A stretch of 36,850 nucleotides of DNA from contig ONLY01000025.1 in assembly GCA_900318775.1 (NCBI GenBank), positions 1 to 36,850 of the forward strand. Reading direction: 5' to 3'. Shown here in pieces: positions 36,361 to 36,850 of the stretch. The notes beneath the pieces were generated by a model. It did not search any database. It was not told the DNA's origin and worked only from the letters and a program-made list of their open reading frames with translations. The position numbers and the translations under genes are program-made. Origin of the DNA: an uncultured Prevotellaceae bacterium. GTDB lineage: Bacteria; Bacteroidota; Bacteroidia; Bacteroidales; Bacteroidaceae. Every line of letters starts with the position of its first letter. The stretch's first letter is position 1.

Positions 36361-36850
36361 TTATATGTTCTTGCCCAGCTCAAATGCTTCCTGAAGTTTT
36401 AGGTTTCCTTCAATCTCGCGCGCTTCATTCACACCCCCACAGAAAAGGGTTCCAGCCAACTGGCTTTTAGGATAGCAGTCAATCCAGCCTGTTAACCCTG
36501 TTTCTGCACGTTTAGGAGTTTCCTCTTCGTCCTCGGCAGCTGTGGTCAGCAGATAGACGTCACGGAACCGATAGTCTTGCGAATACATGGCATTCATGCG
36601 GTCTATGAGGGTTTTCATTTGACCGCTCATCTCATAGTAGTAGATAGGTGTGGCCCAGCAGACCACATCAGCCTGCATGACCTTGGCCATGATGTCGTTT
36701 ACATCGTCGGGGATGACGCAACGTCCCAGTTTGGCGCATCCGAAACAACCCTTGCAGAACTGGATATTCTTTCCGACGAGAGAAATTTTCTCTACCTCGT
36801 TTCCAGCAGCCTTGGCTCCTTCCACAAACTGGTCAGCGAGCATATCGCTG
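36361..36850 (-). CDS. Flavodoxin-like NAD(P)H-dependent FMN reductase family protein, N-terminus beyond window
   Basis: About 163 residues are visible and the frame is open to the window edge (…SDMLADQFVEGAKAAG), so the first 10-20 residues, with the FMN phosphate loop, are missing. The body has FCKGCFGCAKLGRCVIPDD (a Cys-rich segment common in the iron-sulfur flavoprotein/NADPH-dependent FMN reductase group), DVVCWATPIYYYEMSGQMK (FMN-binding strand and loop) and a typical C-terminal helix. Likely a cytoplasmic flavin-dependent oxidoreductase of unknown substrate. Confidence 0.88.
   Translation of the reverse strand, partial: SDMLADQFVEGAKAAGNEVEKISLVGKNIQFCKGCFGCAKLGRCVIPDDVNDIMAKVMQADVVCWATPIYYYEMSGQMKTLIDRMNAMYSQDYRFRDVYLLTTAAEDEEETPKRAETGLTGWIDCYPKSQLAGTLFCGGVNEAREIEGNLKLQEAFELGKNI

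Overview
The window looks like a chromosomal segment of a gut- or rumen-type Bacteroidales, most like Prevotella/Segatella. The sequence evidence is the repeated Bacteroidetes sigma-ABfr promoter pattern (TTTG, 18-20 nt, TAnnTTTG) before several genes, families typical of the phylum (DUF4421, CotH/lamin-tail surface proteins, secreted glycoside hydrolases with Ala-Gln signal-peptide ends) and moderate GC content. The genus is an inference. I see no phage, IS element, CRISPR array or rRNA. One tRNA gene (tRNA-Cys, GCA) is present.

Layout. 1-39: start of a truncated minus-strand gene. 40-431: non-coding, with a 14-bp hairpin, a 20-bp-periodic repeat tract and the galE terminator. 432-8301 (minus): galE, a 1456-aa CotH/lamin-tail secreted protein, a DUF4421 outer-membrane-like protein and a Gfo/Idh/MocA oxidoreductase. 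8430-10815 (plus): two RNA-modification enzymes, an RlmD/TrmA-type m5U methyltransferase and an RluA-type pseudouridine synthase. 10955-11611 (minus): a cytidylate-kinase-like protein. 11873-14230 (minus): a GH35 beta-galactosidase. 14505-16277 (plus): a Na/Pi cotransporter with a PhoU-like tail. 16506-22152 (minus): a compact five-gene run. 22380-23660 (minus): tilS. 23775-23846 (plus): tRNA-Cys. 23969-26438 (plus): iron alcohol dehydrogenase, FlK-like thioesterase and MBL hydrolase. 26544-31152 (minus): GH29 fucosidase and GH2 beta-galactosidase. 31386-31643 (minus): a small basic unknown protein. 31689-34166 (plus): GH51 arabinofuranosidase. 34349-36268 (plus): S41 peptidase. 36361-36850 (minus): a truncated flavodoxin-like protein.

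The most interesting unit is the five-gene run at 22152-16506. In transcription order it encodes an orphan NMT1/THI5-type periplasmic binding protein, a membrane dCache-HAMP-PP2C-HATPase protein, a single STAS anti-sigma-antagonist-like protein, a monofunctional RelA/SpoT-type alarmone synthetase and a LicD-type transferase, with gaps of 12, 24, 18 and 31 nt. No ABC permease or ATPase and no sigma factor is present. I infer a partner-switching pathway in which a periplasmic ligand sets the phosphorylation state of the STAS protein, with (p)ppGpp synthesis and/or surface-glycan modification as candidate outputs.

The glycosidases (GH35, GH2, GH29, GH51) suit removal of galactose, fucose and arabinose side chains from plant or host glycans. 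No SusC/SusD pair is in the window. Three intergenic spots carry 7-nt-periodic repeats and one carries a 20-nt-periodic repeat, none of which is explained by coding sequence.
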